Assembly: GCA_949840465.1 (NCBI GenBank)
Contig: CATKXE010000020.1
Span: 1 to 44,544 of the forward strand
Source: an uncultured Lachnospiraceae bacterium
GTDB taxonomy: Bacteria; Bacillota; Clostridia; Lachnospirales; Lachnospiraceae
Length of the DNA: 44,544 nucleotides
Direction of reading: 5' to 3'
Shown here: one piece after another, positions 25,951 to 33,613 of the stretch
How the letters are laid out: each line of letters starts with the position of its first letter
Position numbering within the stretch: position 1 is the stretch's first letter
Notes under the pieces: model-generated
The model's input: the letters and a program-made list of their open reading frames with translations, nothing else
Told to the model about the DNA's origin: nothing
Databases searched by the model: none
Translations under genes and position numbers: made by a program

Positions 25951-26020
25951 ATAAAAAAAAGACCTACTTCCATTCGCAGAAAAATTGTAACATAGGGCGC
26001 GTATGGAAGTCAAGTCTTTT
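25951..26020 (-). terminator. Terminator of the ABC transporter operon, enclosing the rpmG promoter
   Basis: On the minus strand AAAGAC-ACTTCCAT (arms 26003-26019) pairs with ATGGAAGT-GTCTTT (25958-25973) around a 29-nt loop, followed by eight T residues. The ascending arm contains the -35 and the loop contains the -10 of the rpmG promoter. Confidence 0.8.
25984..26013 (-). promoter_or_regulatory. Promoter of rpmG-secE-nusG-rplKA
   Basis: Minus strand: TTGACT (26008-26013), 18-bp spacer, TACAAT (25984-25989). The start near 25977 gives a ~160-nt leader that contains a GATGG/CCATC hairpin near 25922-25940. Confidence 0.75.
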
Positions 26021-26081
26021 TATGATGAAAATGTTACGAGTCGGCAGATGGGGGATCTATCTTAAACGATTTCCATGAAGG

Positions 26082-28163
26082 TCAGCTTTCCTCCACATTC
26101 CTCACAAATCCAATATATGTGGCTGCAAAGTAAACGGCGTAGATTCCGAAAAACAATGCGCAGGTGATTCCAAAATACTGGAATATGGAAGTCCGCACTC
26201 CGGTCGCATCCACAAACTTCACACTGATGTACAGCGAGATGATCCCGCTGATTACCGCGGCGAACAGAGCAGGGCAAAGGAAATACATGAAAAGCTGTTT
26301 CCCCACCACGCCTGTAACAGTCCTTTTCTTCATCCCGATCTTTTGCAATACGCCGTAACGGAACTTATATTTTGCCGAATCGCTAAGCTGCTGCACGCTG
26401 AGTACGGTCAATGCCACGCACAGGAACACAAGCCCGATATAAACCAAAGGAAATATGATGGAAGACAGCATATATTTCACTTCGGGTATGATATTGTCGC
26501 GAACCAGATATTTTGCATAATAGACCACCATCGTATCTGTCCCGCTGCCTGTGCTGTGATGAGAAATCTCCGCATGCCCCGCCATATCCAGCATCTCTTC
26601 TTCTGACAGTTCTGCCAGCCCGTCCAGACGTTCTCCCAGATCCTCCGGCGCCTCTCCTTCCAGATCTGCCGCCAGTTCGGAATAGAATACTTCCATGGCG
26701 TCTGTCTCGCTGTCCGGCACCACGAGCACATAATCCGCCCCGTTATGCCCGTCCAGTGAAAACGATTCTGTGCGATATCCCGCGCAGTGAAGCTCCCCGT
26801 CTTTTCCCTGTATGGAAAGTTCTTTGGAAAAATCCCCGGTATCCCGGTAAATCCTTTCTTTTATATGGAGTAGATATTCCCCTTCTTTTAAAGAAACAGG
26901 CGTATAGCCCAGCATTTCGCGAAGATGGTTATATACGGACAGGCTCATATACGTATCATATTTCCCGTACCAGTTTCCCCCTCCGCTTGATTCCTCGATG
27001 TTTTCCATCTTCGGCGTGCCGTCCGCGTTGCGGAACCTCTCTCCAAACACTTGCAGATGCGTGTACATCCAGACATTCACCTGATTGGTCCCGTTCTGGT
27101 AAATCCGATATGTGAAAGCCTCATCCACCGCGGCCTGCTGCTCCAGGAGCTCCAGTTCCCTGGCAAAATCCTCGTCTTTTTCCCCGCTGAATATCTGTAC
27201 ATCAAAGGGAAATTTTCCTTCCAGTATCTGGTTCTGGTAATCATTGAACATGAAGGCCGCCGTACATCCAAGGAATGCAATCGTAAAAAGCGCGGTCAAT
27301 GTCCCCATGGTAAATTGCATGGTCCTGACTTTTGAAGAAAACTGCCTAAGAAGGAACAGGTTTTCCCCTCTGTAAACTGCATTTCCCTTTCTTCTCACAT
27401 AGCAGACAATAAAAGAAGACAGCCCCATATAAAACAGGTAGATTACCAGCACCAGTCCCACCAGATAACAGATAACCGTCCCGCCGTTCCATTCCTTTCC
27501 AAAAAACAGCCAGAGCCCAAATACACCCAGAAACAGGACGGACATCGGGAACAGCCACTTTTTCCGCTCTTCGTGCGACTCCCTGATCTCCTCATTCTGC
27601 TGTCCCGCGTACATCAATTCCCGGATATTCATTTTCCGAAACCTCCGGGAACAGCGCAGCAGGGCCAATATATAGCATCCGGCATAACAGGCCGCCGTCA
27701 TCACGACGCATCTCCCATCCAGATACACTTTCAGGCGGTATTGTTCCTGAAGCATGCTGTACAGGACAGACAGCAGGATCTGCTGCAGGAGGATGCCCAA
27801 GGCCAGGCCGCATAAAAACGCGCCGATGCCCAGAGCCATATTTTCCCTCATATACAAGTGGGAGATTGTCTTTTTCCGCATGCCAAGGAGCAGATAGGTA
27901 CCGAACTCACGGCTTCTCTTCTGGAGCATGAAACGTACCATGTAATTGATCAGCCATGCGATGATGGCCACCACAAAGACGGTAGCCATACCGATCAATA
28001 TCTGCATCAGATTCACTACATTCACCAGTTTTTGCAGGTCTTTGGAAAAAATCACGGTATTAAATGCAAACATGAGAGCCGTCACGAATGTCATGGTCAG
28101 AAAATATACCAGATAATCCTTTGCAGAACGTTTTACATTGCGGAAAGCAAGTTTACCGAGCAT
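26082..28163 (-). CDS. BceB-type ABC transporter permease (peptide-antibiotic detoxification)
   Basis: A 693-residue FtsX-superfamily permease of the BceB/VraG class: about ten membrane helices in a 1+3+... arrangement, with a large extracellular domain between helices 7 and 8 (roughly residues 315-530). N-terminal KLAFRNVKRSAKDYLVYFLTMTFV and FGTYLLLGMRKKTISHLYMRENMALG are typical of the family, and C-terminal VRDNIIPEVKYMLSSIIFPLVYIGL fits too. Such systems free lipid II-type targets from bacitracin-like or lantibiotic peptides. Start 28163 was chosen because the in-frame GTG at 28175 lies inside the GGGAGGTG ribosome binding site. Overlaps the ATPase gene by 11 bp. Confidence 0.9.
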   Translation of the reverse strand: MLGKLAFRNVKRSAKDYLVYFLTMTFVTALMFAFNTVIFSKDLQKLVNVVNLMQILIGMATVFVVAIIAWLINYMVRFMLQKRSREFGTYLLLGMRKKTISHLYMRENMALGIGAFLCGLALGILLQQILLSVLYSMLQEQYRLKVYLDGRCVVMTAACYAGCYILALLRCSRRFRKMNIRELMYAGQQNEEIRESHEERKKWLFPMSVLFLGVFGLWLFFGKEWNGGTVICYLVGLVLVIYLFYMGLSSFIVCYVRRKGNAVYRGENLFLLRQFSSKVRTMQFTMGTLTALFTIAFLGCTAAFMFNDYQNQILEGKFPFDVQIFSGEKDEDFARELELLEQQAAVDEAFTYRIYQNGTNQVNVWMYTHLQVFGERFRNADGTPKMENIEESSGGGNWYGKYDTYMSLSVYNHLREMLGYTPVSLKEGEYLLHIKERIYRDTGDFSKELSIQGKDGELHCAGYRTESFSLDGHNGADYVLVVPDSETDAMEVFYSELAADLEGEAPEDLGERLDGLAELSEEEMLDMAGHAEISHHSTGSGTDTMVVYYAKYLVRDNIIPEVKYMLSSIIFPLVYIGLVFLCVALTVLSVQQLSDSAKYKFRYGVLQKIGMKKRTVTGVVGKQLFMYFLCPALFAAVISGIISLYISVKFVDATGVRTSIFQYFGITCALFFGIYAVYFAATYIGFVRNVEES

Positions 28164-28920
28164 CAGAAAATTCACCTCCCGTCAGGGACAGCACATCCAG
28201 AATCTGTCCCAGAAACCTCCGCCTGTCCTTTTCTTTGCGGACAAGTTCATGGAAAATACGGCCGTCTTTTAAAAACAGGATCCTGGAACAATAGCTTGCG
28301 GAAAACGCGTCATGGGTGACCATGAAAATGGTAGCAAAAAGCGTTCGGTTCATCTCCGTAAAGGTCTCCAAAAGAGTCTGGGAAGCCCTCGAATCCAAAG
28401 CCCCTGTCGGCTCATCGGCAAGCAAAAGCTGCGGGTGGTTGACCAGCGCCCTTGCACAGGCGCACCGCTGCTTCTGTCCTCCGGACACCTGATAGGGGAA
28501 TTGGTCCCGCACGTCGGTGATGCCGAGAAGCCCCAGCATTTTTTCACATTCTTCCCTGACAGCGTTCCGCCCCTTTCCCCGCAGGGTCATGGCCAGCATA
28601 ATATTTTCCTCGATGGTCAGCGTGTCCAGCAGATTGTAATCCTGAAATACAAATCCCAGATTGTCTTTCCTAAAATCCGCCAGCTTTTCCTCCGGCAGCT
28701 CCGTAATATCCGTGCCGCCGTAATAAATATGGCCGGCAGTCACACTATCCATGGTGGACAGCAGATTTAGAAGCGTCGTTTTTCCCGAGCCGGACGCCCC
28801 CATGACTCCCACAAATTCCCCCTGATCCACAGTAAAACTAACCCGGTCCACCGCTTTCGTCACATGGGAGTCGTTTCCATAATACTTTTCTACGTCGCAT
28901 ATCCGAATGTAATCCTTCAT
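28153..28920 (-). CDS. BceA-type ABC transporter ATPase
   Basis: A 255-residue nucleotide-binding subunit. Walker A is GASGSGKTTLL, Q-loop FVFQDYNLLD, signature VSGGQKQR, Walker B LLLADEPTGALD and H-loop VTHD. N-terminal IRICDVEKYYGN is typical of the MacB/BceA group. Partner of the overlapping permease. GGAGAG precedes the start. No BceRS two-component genes adjoin, so the regulator lies elsewhere or the pair is controlled differently. Confidence 0.95.
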   Translation of the reverse strand: MKDYIRICDVEKYYGNDSHVTKAVDRVSFTVDQGEFVGVMGASGSGKTTLLNLLSTMDSVTAGHIYYGGTDITELPEEKLADFRKDNLGFVFQDYNLLDTLTIEENIMLAMTLRGKGRNAVREECEKMLGLLGITDVRDQFPYQVSGGQKQRCACARALVNHPQLLLADEPTGALDSRASQTLLETFTEMNRTLFATIFMVTHDAFSASYCSRILFLKDGRIFHELVRKEKDRRRFLGQILDVLSLTGGEFSDAR

Positions 28921-29061
28921 ATTCTGTCACTCTCCTGTCCTTAGGAATCTGTATCGGTTATTTTTCTACAGCTCCTTACTGAATATCCATGTATCCATAT
29001 ACAATATCTGTATGGCATTTTTTATAGTAACAGATTTTTCGGATTGTTTGTATGAGAGTCA

Positions 29062-29087
29062 CTTACAGTATTCTTACAATTTTGTAA
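29062..29087 (-). promoter_or_regulatory. Possible response-regulator site upstream of the ABC operon
   Basis: On the minus strand TGTAAG occurs twice with an 11-bp period, and the distal copy is part of the palindrome TTACAA-AA-TTGTAA (29074-29087). It lies about 30 bp upstream of an ACTATAA -10-like element with no clear -35. That layout fits activation by an OmpR-family (BceR-like) regulator. Inference only. Confidence 0.35.
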
Positions 29088-29191
29088 TGTTCACTGCGTT
29101 TGCCCGCGGCCGGCCTGGCCATAAACTGTATCCTCTTTTCATCTTTAATCAAAAAGAGGGTTCCATTCCCTGCAGCCTGCTGCAAGGAAGT

Positions 29192-30226
29192 TTATATGGG
29201 AGCCGTCATAGTATGCAAGCCGTCCGATTCTATCGTCCTGACGGATTCCCCCTTTTGTATGGTCGTGCCAAAGTACATTTTTACCGGCGCTTCATCCCCT
29301 TTTCTTTCAATCCGGTTGAGCATCAGTTCCACCGCCTTTTTGCACATCTTCTCCATAGGCTGTACCACCATATACCAGCTTGGGCTCACAACGCCGGTGA
29401 TCATCAACGTATCGAATCCGATCAGGGAGATATCCTCAGGGCAGGAAAATTCTGACTCATTGACTGCCAGCACCCCGCCGAGCATGGTGTCATAATTGCC
29501 CAGCAAAACAGCGGTCGGACGGTTGGGGCTTGCAAGCAGTTCCTTCATCTTCTCGTAGCCGACCTCCGTGGAGTGCCGCCCTTTCTTGATATACTCTTCC
29601 TGAATCTCAAGCCCTGCCTGACGCATGGCATCCTCATATCCCTTGATACGCTCTACCCCGGTATACTCCACATCCGAGGAAATGACCGCGATATCCCTGT
29701 GGTTGTGTTCCAACAGGATCCTGACCGCACGGTAAGCGGCAACTCTGTTGTCAATGCCCACGCAGTCAAATTCTTCATCCTGAAAAGAACGATCCATCAG
29801 CACAATCGGAATCTTGGCCTGCTTTGCCGGTTTCAAAAAACCGGCCCTCATGCATACCGGGATGACGATAATGCCGTCCACCCGGCGGCTTACCAGAAAT
29901 TTTAAGTTCTCCGCCTCTATCTTTTCATCATTATATGAATCACAGATGATCGCTGCATATCCGCATTTTCTAAGTTCCTCGCCAATATAATGCAGCAGTT
30001 TCCCCGAAAAATAACACTCAATATCATGAACCATGATCCCGACCATCCTGGTCTTGTTCTTCACAAGCCCTCTCGCGATCTCATTGACTTCATAGTGAAG
30101 TTCCTCGATCGCCTTTTCAATCAGGATCTTGTTCTCCGGAAGTACGTTTCCCCCATTTAAGTACTTAGAAATCGTTGCCAGAGATAAGCCTGTCTTATTT
30201 TTTACATCACGCATGGTTGCTGACAC
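29192..30226 (-). CDS. LacI-family transcriptional repressor
   Basis: A 344-residue LacI/GalR protein. The N-terminal HTH reads SATMRDVKNKTGLSLATISKYLNGG, followed by the hinge helix EIARGLVKNKTRMVGIMV and a periplasmic-binding-protein-like core (RRVDGIIVIPV, IVLMDRSFQ, CVGIDNR, ISLIGFD). The start was placed at GTG 30226 because GGAAGGTGA lies before it and this gives the canonical LacI N-terminus; an ATG at 30247 lacks such a site. The effector is a sugar or sugar phosphate, not identifiable here. No sugar genes adjoin; the palindromic CGAAACGTTTTG just upstream suggests autoregulation. Confidence 0.9.
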   Translation of the reverse strand: MSATMRDVKNKTGLSLATISKYLNGGNVLPENKILIEKAIEELHYEVNEIARGLVKNKTRMVGIMVHDIECYFSGKLLHYIGEELRKCGYAAIICDSYNDEKIEAENLKFLVSRRVDGIIVIPVCMRAGFLKPAKQAKIPIVLMDRSFQDEEFDCVGIDNRVAAYRAVRILLEHNHRDIAVISSDVEYTGVERIKGYEDAMRQAGLEIQEEYIKKGRHSTEVGYEKMKELLASPNRPTAVLLGNYDTMLGGVLAVNESEFSCPEDISLIGFDTLMITGVVSPSWYMVVQPMEKMCKKAVELMLNRIERKGDEAPVKMYFGTTIQKGESVRTIESDGLHTMTAPI

Positions 30227-30250
30227 GAATCTCACCTTCCTTTTCATTTA

Positions 30251-30262
30251 CGAAACGTTTTG
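30251..30262. promoter_or_regulatory. LacI-type operator before its own gene
   Basis: CGAAACGTTTTG, centred on the perfect AAACGTTT with central CG, the hallmark of LacI/GalR operators. It lies about 25 bp upstream of the repressor start. Confidence 0.55.
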
Positions 30263-30308
30263 TTCTTTTCCCCTTTAAGTAAATCATATTTTCCTTTATG
30301 AAGCAATA

Positions 30309-30339
30309 GAAAAGCCCATATTCTCTAAAAACATGGGCT
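30309..30339 (-). terminator. Terminator after the metallo-hydrolase gene
   Basis: AGCCCAT (30313-30319) pairs with ATGGGCT (30333-30339); a short TTTTC follows on the minus strand. Confidence 0.65.
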
Positions 30340-30375
30340 GACTATTATTTTATGACGGCCGTTTCCGGCAGGATC

Positions 30376-31098
30376 CTATTGCCGCCCCATCTCTCCCGCC
30401 CCACAAAAATCCCGGCAGGCTTTTTCGGTATCCCTTACAATACCGCGGTACTGGGGATATTCCCCGACAAACTGGCCGATCACTTCCGGATGCTCCCAAT
30501 AATGCATGGGGTAGGCGCATCCTGTGCGTACCTTTTCAAGAAAATACAGCATTCCTTCCCCATAGTCCTTTTCCTGCCGCACATCCAGCGTAAGAAAGGC
30601 CACGTCAGCCTTACGCCCCGCAATCCGGTCAATTTCACGCCGGTAACGCGCCGTCATATTGTGGTTATATTCCCTGGATTCCTCTTCCCAGCGCCAGTCG
30701 TTCAAATCCCCTGCATGATAGATGACGCCGTCTTTGCATGTCAATAGATAGGCGACCCCGGAATCCGTAGAATGCAGCGTCTCTACCACCGTCCCATCCG
30801 GCAGGGAATAGGTCTTATTTCCGCTTACACGCCGCACCTCAATCCCTTTCGGATACTGTTTTTTACGGATATCCGAGGCCAGCACCGCCCTGATATTCTC
30901 CAGCGGGAACCCCTGCCTTTTCAGCAGTTCAAAAACCGCCGGGTTATAATGATCCTCATGGGAATGGCTGGCAAATACGTATACCGGCTTCCGGGTGTCA
31001 AGCACTGGAAGCTCCCCCCTGTAATAATCAAAAATATAATAACTTTCTTCTGTCTCCACGCAGAAACCACTGTGGAAGATATAGGTAACCTGTATCAT
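30376..31098 (-). CDS. MBL-fold metallo-hydrolase
   Basis: A 240-residue metallo-beta-lactamase-fold protein. The metal motif is SHSHEDHYNP (HxHxDH), with a further Asp in YHAGDLNDWRW and a His in YPMHYWEHPE. It is probably a two-metal hydrolase acting on an ester, lactone, phosphodiester or nucleotide; the substrate cannot be read from sequence. It is cytoplasmic, with no signal peptide. It stands upstream of the LacI gene on the same strand, separated from it by a terminator. Short for a UlaG-like protein and not closely similar to the one at 37296. Confidence 0.8.
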   Translation of the reverse strand: MIQVTYIFHSGFCVETEESYYIFDYYRGELPVLDTRKPVYVFASHSHEDHYNPAVFELLKRQGFPLENIRAVLASDIRKKQYPKGIEVRRVSGNKTYSLPDGTVVETLHSTDSGVAYLLTCKDGVIYHAGDLNDWRWEEESREYNHNMTARYRREIDRIAGRKADVAFLTLDVRQEKDYGEGMLYFLEKVRTGCAYPMHYWEHPEVIGQFVGEYPQYRGIVRDTEKACRDFCGAGEMGRQ

Positions 31099-31263
31099 CG
31101 GATAAATCCCTTTCCTTTCATACTATATACTTTTTATGCCCATTGAATGTAATTTCAATCCGCATTCTATAAGGATAACATTTACAGCATTTACTTTCAA
31201 TGTCAATTTTGCCCTAATTTTTCATCAACAAGTTATCTAAACCTTTTTTGTGCCGTATGCTAT

Positions 31264-31269
31264 TATAAT
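31264..31269 (+). promoter_or_regulatory. -10 element before the small CDS at 31321
   Basis: TATAAT with A/T-rich upstream DNA but no clear -35. The transcript would start near 31276, about 45 nt before the ATG. Confidence 0.5.
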
Positions 31270-31320
31270 GCACGTAGCAAGGAAACAGACAAAATTCAAA
31301 GATAAAAAAGGAGATTGATC

Positions 31321-31500
31321 ATGATGATGTATATGAATATGACAGCAGAAGACGCAAAGTACATGCTTGAGGCAAACGCAACACTGGGAGAAAAGTTACT
31401 GAATGCATTTAAAAAATACTGGGAAGAGAACGCGGAAATTATCTGCGGCGGATTGGCAATGATGAGCGGACAGTTCTATATCCCGTCAGGAAGAAAATAA
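31321..31500 (+). CDS. Small protein of unknown function, 59 residues
   Basis: A short gene with good expression signals: AAAAGGAG seven bases before the ATG, a TATAAT upstream, and a strong terminator downstream. The protein starts MMMYMNMTAEDAKYMLEANA, has a central amphipathic part with NAFKKYWEENAEIICGGLAM and ends QFYIPSGRK. There is no signal peptide; the middle is mildly hydrophobic but too short and charged for a clear membrane helix. I do not recognise the family. Monocistronic. Confidence 0.7.
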   Translation: MMMYMNMTAEDAKYMLEANATLGEKLLNAFKKYWEENAEIICGGLAMMSGQFYIPSGRK

Positions 31501-31535
31501 TGCCATGGAGAACCATTTCATAATCAAAGGAAAAT

Positions 31536-31574
31536 AGGCAGCAGGAAAACACCGTTTGGGGATTCCTGCTGCCT
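31536..31574 (+). terminator. Terminator of the small CDS
   Basis: AGGCAGCAGGAA (31536-31547) pairs perfectly with TTCCTGCTGCCT (31563-31574), followed by TTGTTTC. Confidence 0.85.
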
Positions 31575-31654
31575 TTGTTTCTAAAGAACTGTACATACAA
31601 ACATTTTGGCTTAACGCTCTATTCCACGGAGACAGGCCCAAAATTCTCCATCTT

Positions 31655-31716
31655 ATTTCCGCGAAGCAAGGAGCCAGGTGGACATTTTTTGTATGTCCAT
31701 CAGGCGACTGCCGCAA
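31655..31716 (-). repeat. Palindromic intergenic repeat, copy D1
   Basis: Minus-strand reading: TGCGGCAGTCGCC, TGAT, GGACAT, ACAAAAA, ATGTCC, ACCT, GGC, TCCTTGCTTCGCGGAAAT. Followed outward by GATCAAAG, which copy D2 also carries in mirrored position. With D2 it brackets the lipoprotein gene in inverted orientation. Confidence 0.85.
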
Positions 31717-31750
31717 GGATCAAAGTCTCCGCAGCTTGCTTACAGGGGCT

Positions 31751-31778
31751 TTGACTTCTTCTGCAAATGTTGTATAAT
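31751..31778 (+). promoter_or_regulatory. Promoter of the lipoprotein gene
   Basis: TTGACT (31751-31756), 16-bp spacer, TATAAT (31773-31778), directly after repeat D1. Leader of about 45 nt. Confidence 0.7.
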
Positions 31779-31831
31779 AGGAGGAACCGTTGTTTTTTAA
31801 GTTTTACTGACAAATATCATGGAGGTTCCAT

Positions 31832-32362
31832 ATGAGACAAGCAAACAGACGCATTTTTTTATTTTTCATCCTGGCCGTTTTTGCCGCCTGCCTGGGCGGA
31901 TGCCAGAAAAAGGCTGCCAGCTGTCCCTTCACAACGATTGCATGGGAGGACACGCTGGAAGACATTACAGCTCTGGAAGGGGAGCCTGCCGAGACATACG
32001 ATTCTATATATGACGGCACGACTTATACATTTCCGAAGGAATATGGCGGATTAAAGGGAACCGTCAAGTACATGTTCGATGACAGGGAAAAACTCGTGAG
32101 CATGTCCTGGATGTATGAAACAGACGATTCCGATGATCTGGCGGAAGTTTATGATCAACTCCACGGCGAGGCCACAGAGATGCTCGGGGAAAGCGGATTT
32201 CAATTTCGTTCCGAACAGTTCGCAGACCTGGCCTCCCCCAACGACGTCTGGTATCTGGAAAGCGGAAATGTCATACTCAGCTCAGTGGACACCAGTGAAG
32301 TAAAGGCGGTGCAATATACATTCAAGCATCCTGATGTTTCCGAGGAAAAACCAAAAGACTGA
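31832..32362 (+). CDS. Lipoprotein of unknown function
   Basis: A 176-residue exported lipoprotein. The signal peptide has a basic start (MRQANRR), a hydrophobic core (IFLFFILAVFAACL) and lipobox LGGC, followed by a ~150-residue soluble domain. The domain contains TIAWEDTLEDITALEGEP and YDGTTYTFPKEYGGLKGTVKY, which look like a beta-rich fold that measures a predicted substrate or ligand, but I cannot assign a family. Two Cys remain in the mature part including the lipidated one. GGAGG lies before the ATG. The gene is its own transcription unit, flanked by inverted copies of the palindromic repeat. Confidence 0.8.
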   Translation: MRQANRRIFLFFILAVFAACLGGCQKKAASCPFTTIAWEDTLEDITALEGEPAETYDSIYDGTTYTFPKEYGGLKGTVKYMFDDREKLVSMSWMYETDDSDDLAEVYDQLHGEATEMLGESGFQFRSEQFADLASPNDVWYLESGNVILSSVDTSEVKAVQYTFKHPDVSEEKPKD

Positions 32363-32389
32363 CGTGCCGTCACGCTGGCCTTTGATCTT

Positions 32390-32449
32390 CGCGGCAGCCG
32401 CCGGGCGGACATGCAGGCTCGTCCTCCTGGCCCGCAGCTTCGCGGGAAT
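32390..32449 (+). repeat. Palindromic intergenic repeat, copy D2
   Basis: CGCGGCAGCCGCC, GGGC, GGACATGCAGGCTCGTCC, TCCT, GGC, CCGCAGCTTCGCGGGAAT. The inner stem is GGAC/GTCC. Preceded by TTTGATC, as in copy D1. It lies just downstream of the lipoprotein gene and a few bases from the end of the dehydrogenase gene. Confidence 0.8.
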
Positions 32450-32455
32450 GGCTTT

Positions 32456-33613
32456 TCAAAGCCTGCCGCCATTATGTAAGGCGGCTTCCATCTCTTTTAC
32501 ATATCTCATGATATTAGAAAACAGGGTTTCTTCGGGCTTGATCCGGCATAATTCCTGAAGAATCTCTTCCTTTGTCTTTTCTGTCTGGAGCCTGGTCCAG
32601 GCATCCTCCTGCCCTGTCCGGTACAGCAGCGCGGCGGCCGCGGTTTTTTCCAGTACAGACGCGTCCTCTCCATATTGATACATGAGGCGGAGGGGGCCTA
32701 TAATCCGCTCGGACGCCGCCAGTTTCCTCTGGGGGTCGCGGGCGTTTCTGGCAACCGTATCTGTGATCGTCCTGTCGCAGAATTTCCGTTTCGAAAGAAG
32801 GGCAAATTCCTCCTGATCCTTTTCGTCATAGCCGAACTCCCGGCAGAGCGCCCGGTTTACGGCTGCATAATTTTTGTCCAGCAGCTCCAGGATCTCTTCG
32901 TCATTTGCCGCGTCCGCATAATCCGTATATCCCTTCACCCAGCCCAGATAAGCTATAACACAGCTTGCCGCATTATAGGTATACAGCTTCCTTGTCAAAA
33001 AATCAGAAAAATGCCCTATGGGCCTCACCTGCGTGATTTCCGGCACATAGCCGTCCAGCAGATCGGCGTCGCACTGCAGGTAAGGATAATTTTCGGAAAG
33101 AATATTAAGCCCTTCCCCTTCGGTGGTCGTGCAGAATACCGTCGCCTCGCTGACGGAAATGTTCTCTTTTCCAATCGCGTTTTGCAGGGTTTGGGAAGGG
33201 GCAGAAGCATTCTCACAGGTTATGAGATAATAATGCCTGCGGACTTCCTTGGATTCTAAGGGGGATTTCTCCGGTGCAGCATGGCGATATCCGTCATGGG
33301 AGGGGACGCTGTCCATTGCTTCTGCAAGGCATGCCCCGGCTTCCTGCAGGTTCTGTCCTCCTACGCTGACAAAAATCAGCTCCACATCCTCCAGAGATGC
33401 ATTTTCCCATGTGCAGGCGTAAAAATGATCCACCTCCAAAGGTTCTCTTTCATTCCCGAAAAACTCCACGAGGAATTTCCCCGTCTTGTTCAGCTCACTT
33501 ACCAATTCGGCGTCTTTGTCGATAAAAAGAATTTCCTTCCCGGCTTCTTTCAAAAGCCTTCCGATAAATCCACGCCCGGTTTTTCCCGCGCCCACAACTG
33601 CAATTTTACTCAT
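32456..33613 (-). CDS. Mannitol-dehydrogenase-family protein, paralogue 2
   Basis: A 385-residue long-chain polyol dehydrogenase of the MtlD type. The Rossmann motif is IAVVGAGKTGRGFIGRLL, matching the MtlD GAGxxGRGFIG signature, and the C-terminal helical domain contains RNARDPQRKLAASERIIGPL. The catalytic stretch reads TRKLYTYNAASCVIAYLG: Lys and Asn are kept, but the position of the usual third residue (His in MtlD, KxxxxNxxH) holds Ser. It probably reduces or oxidises a polyol phosphate or polyol with NAD(H); the substrate is unknown. Its start overlaps the end of its paralogue's gene by 8 bp. Last gene of the operon. Confidence 0.85.
   Translation of the reverse strand: MSKIAVVGAGKTGRGFIGRLLKEAGKEILFIDKDAELVSELNKTGKFLVEFFGNEREPLEVDHFYACTWENASLEDVELIFVSVGGQNLQEAGACLAEAMDSVPSHDGYRHAAPEKSPLESKEVRRHYYLITCENASAPSQTLQNAIGKENISVSEATVFCTTTEGEGLNILSENYPYLQCDADLLDGYVPEITQVRPIGHFSDFLTRKLYTYNAASCVIAYLGWVKGYTDYADAANDEEILELLDKNYAAVNRALCREFGYDEKDQEEFALLSKRKFCDRTITDTVARNARDPQRKLAASERIIGPLRLMYQYGEDASVLEKTAAAALLYRTGQEDAWTRLQTEKTKEEILQELCRIKPEETLFSNIMRYVKEMEAALHNGGRL

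Noticed and set aside
29132..29159. Hairpin CCTCTTTT/AAAAGAGG after the LacI gene
   Set aside because: No T-run follows on the minus strand and the stem is A/T-rich; not convincing as a terminator.
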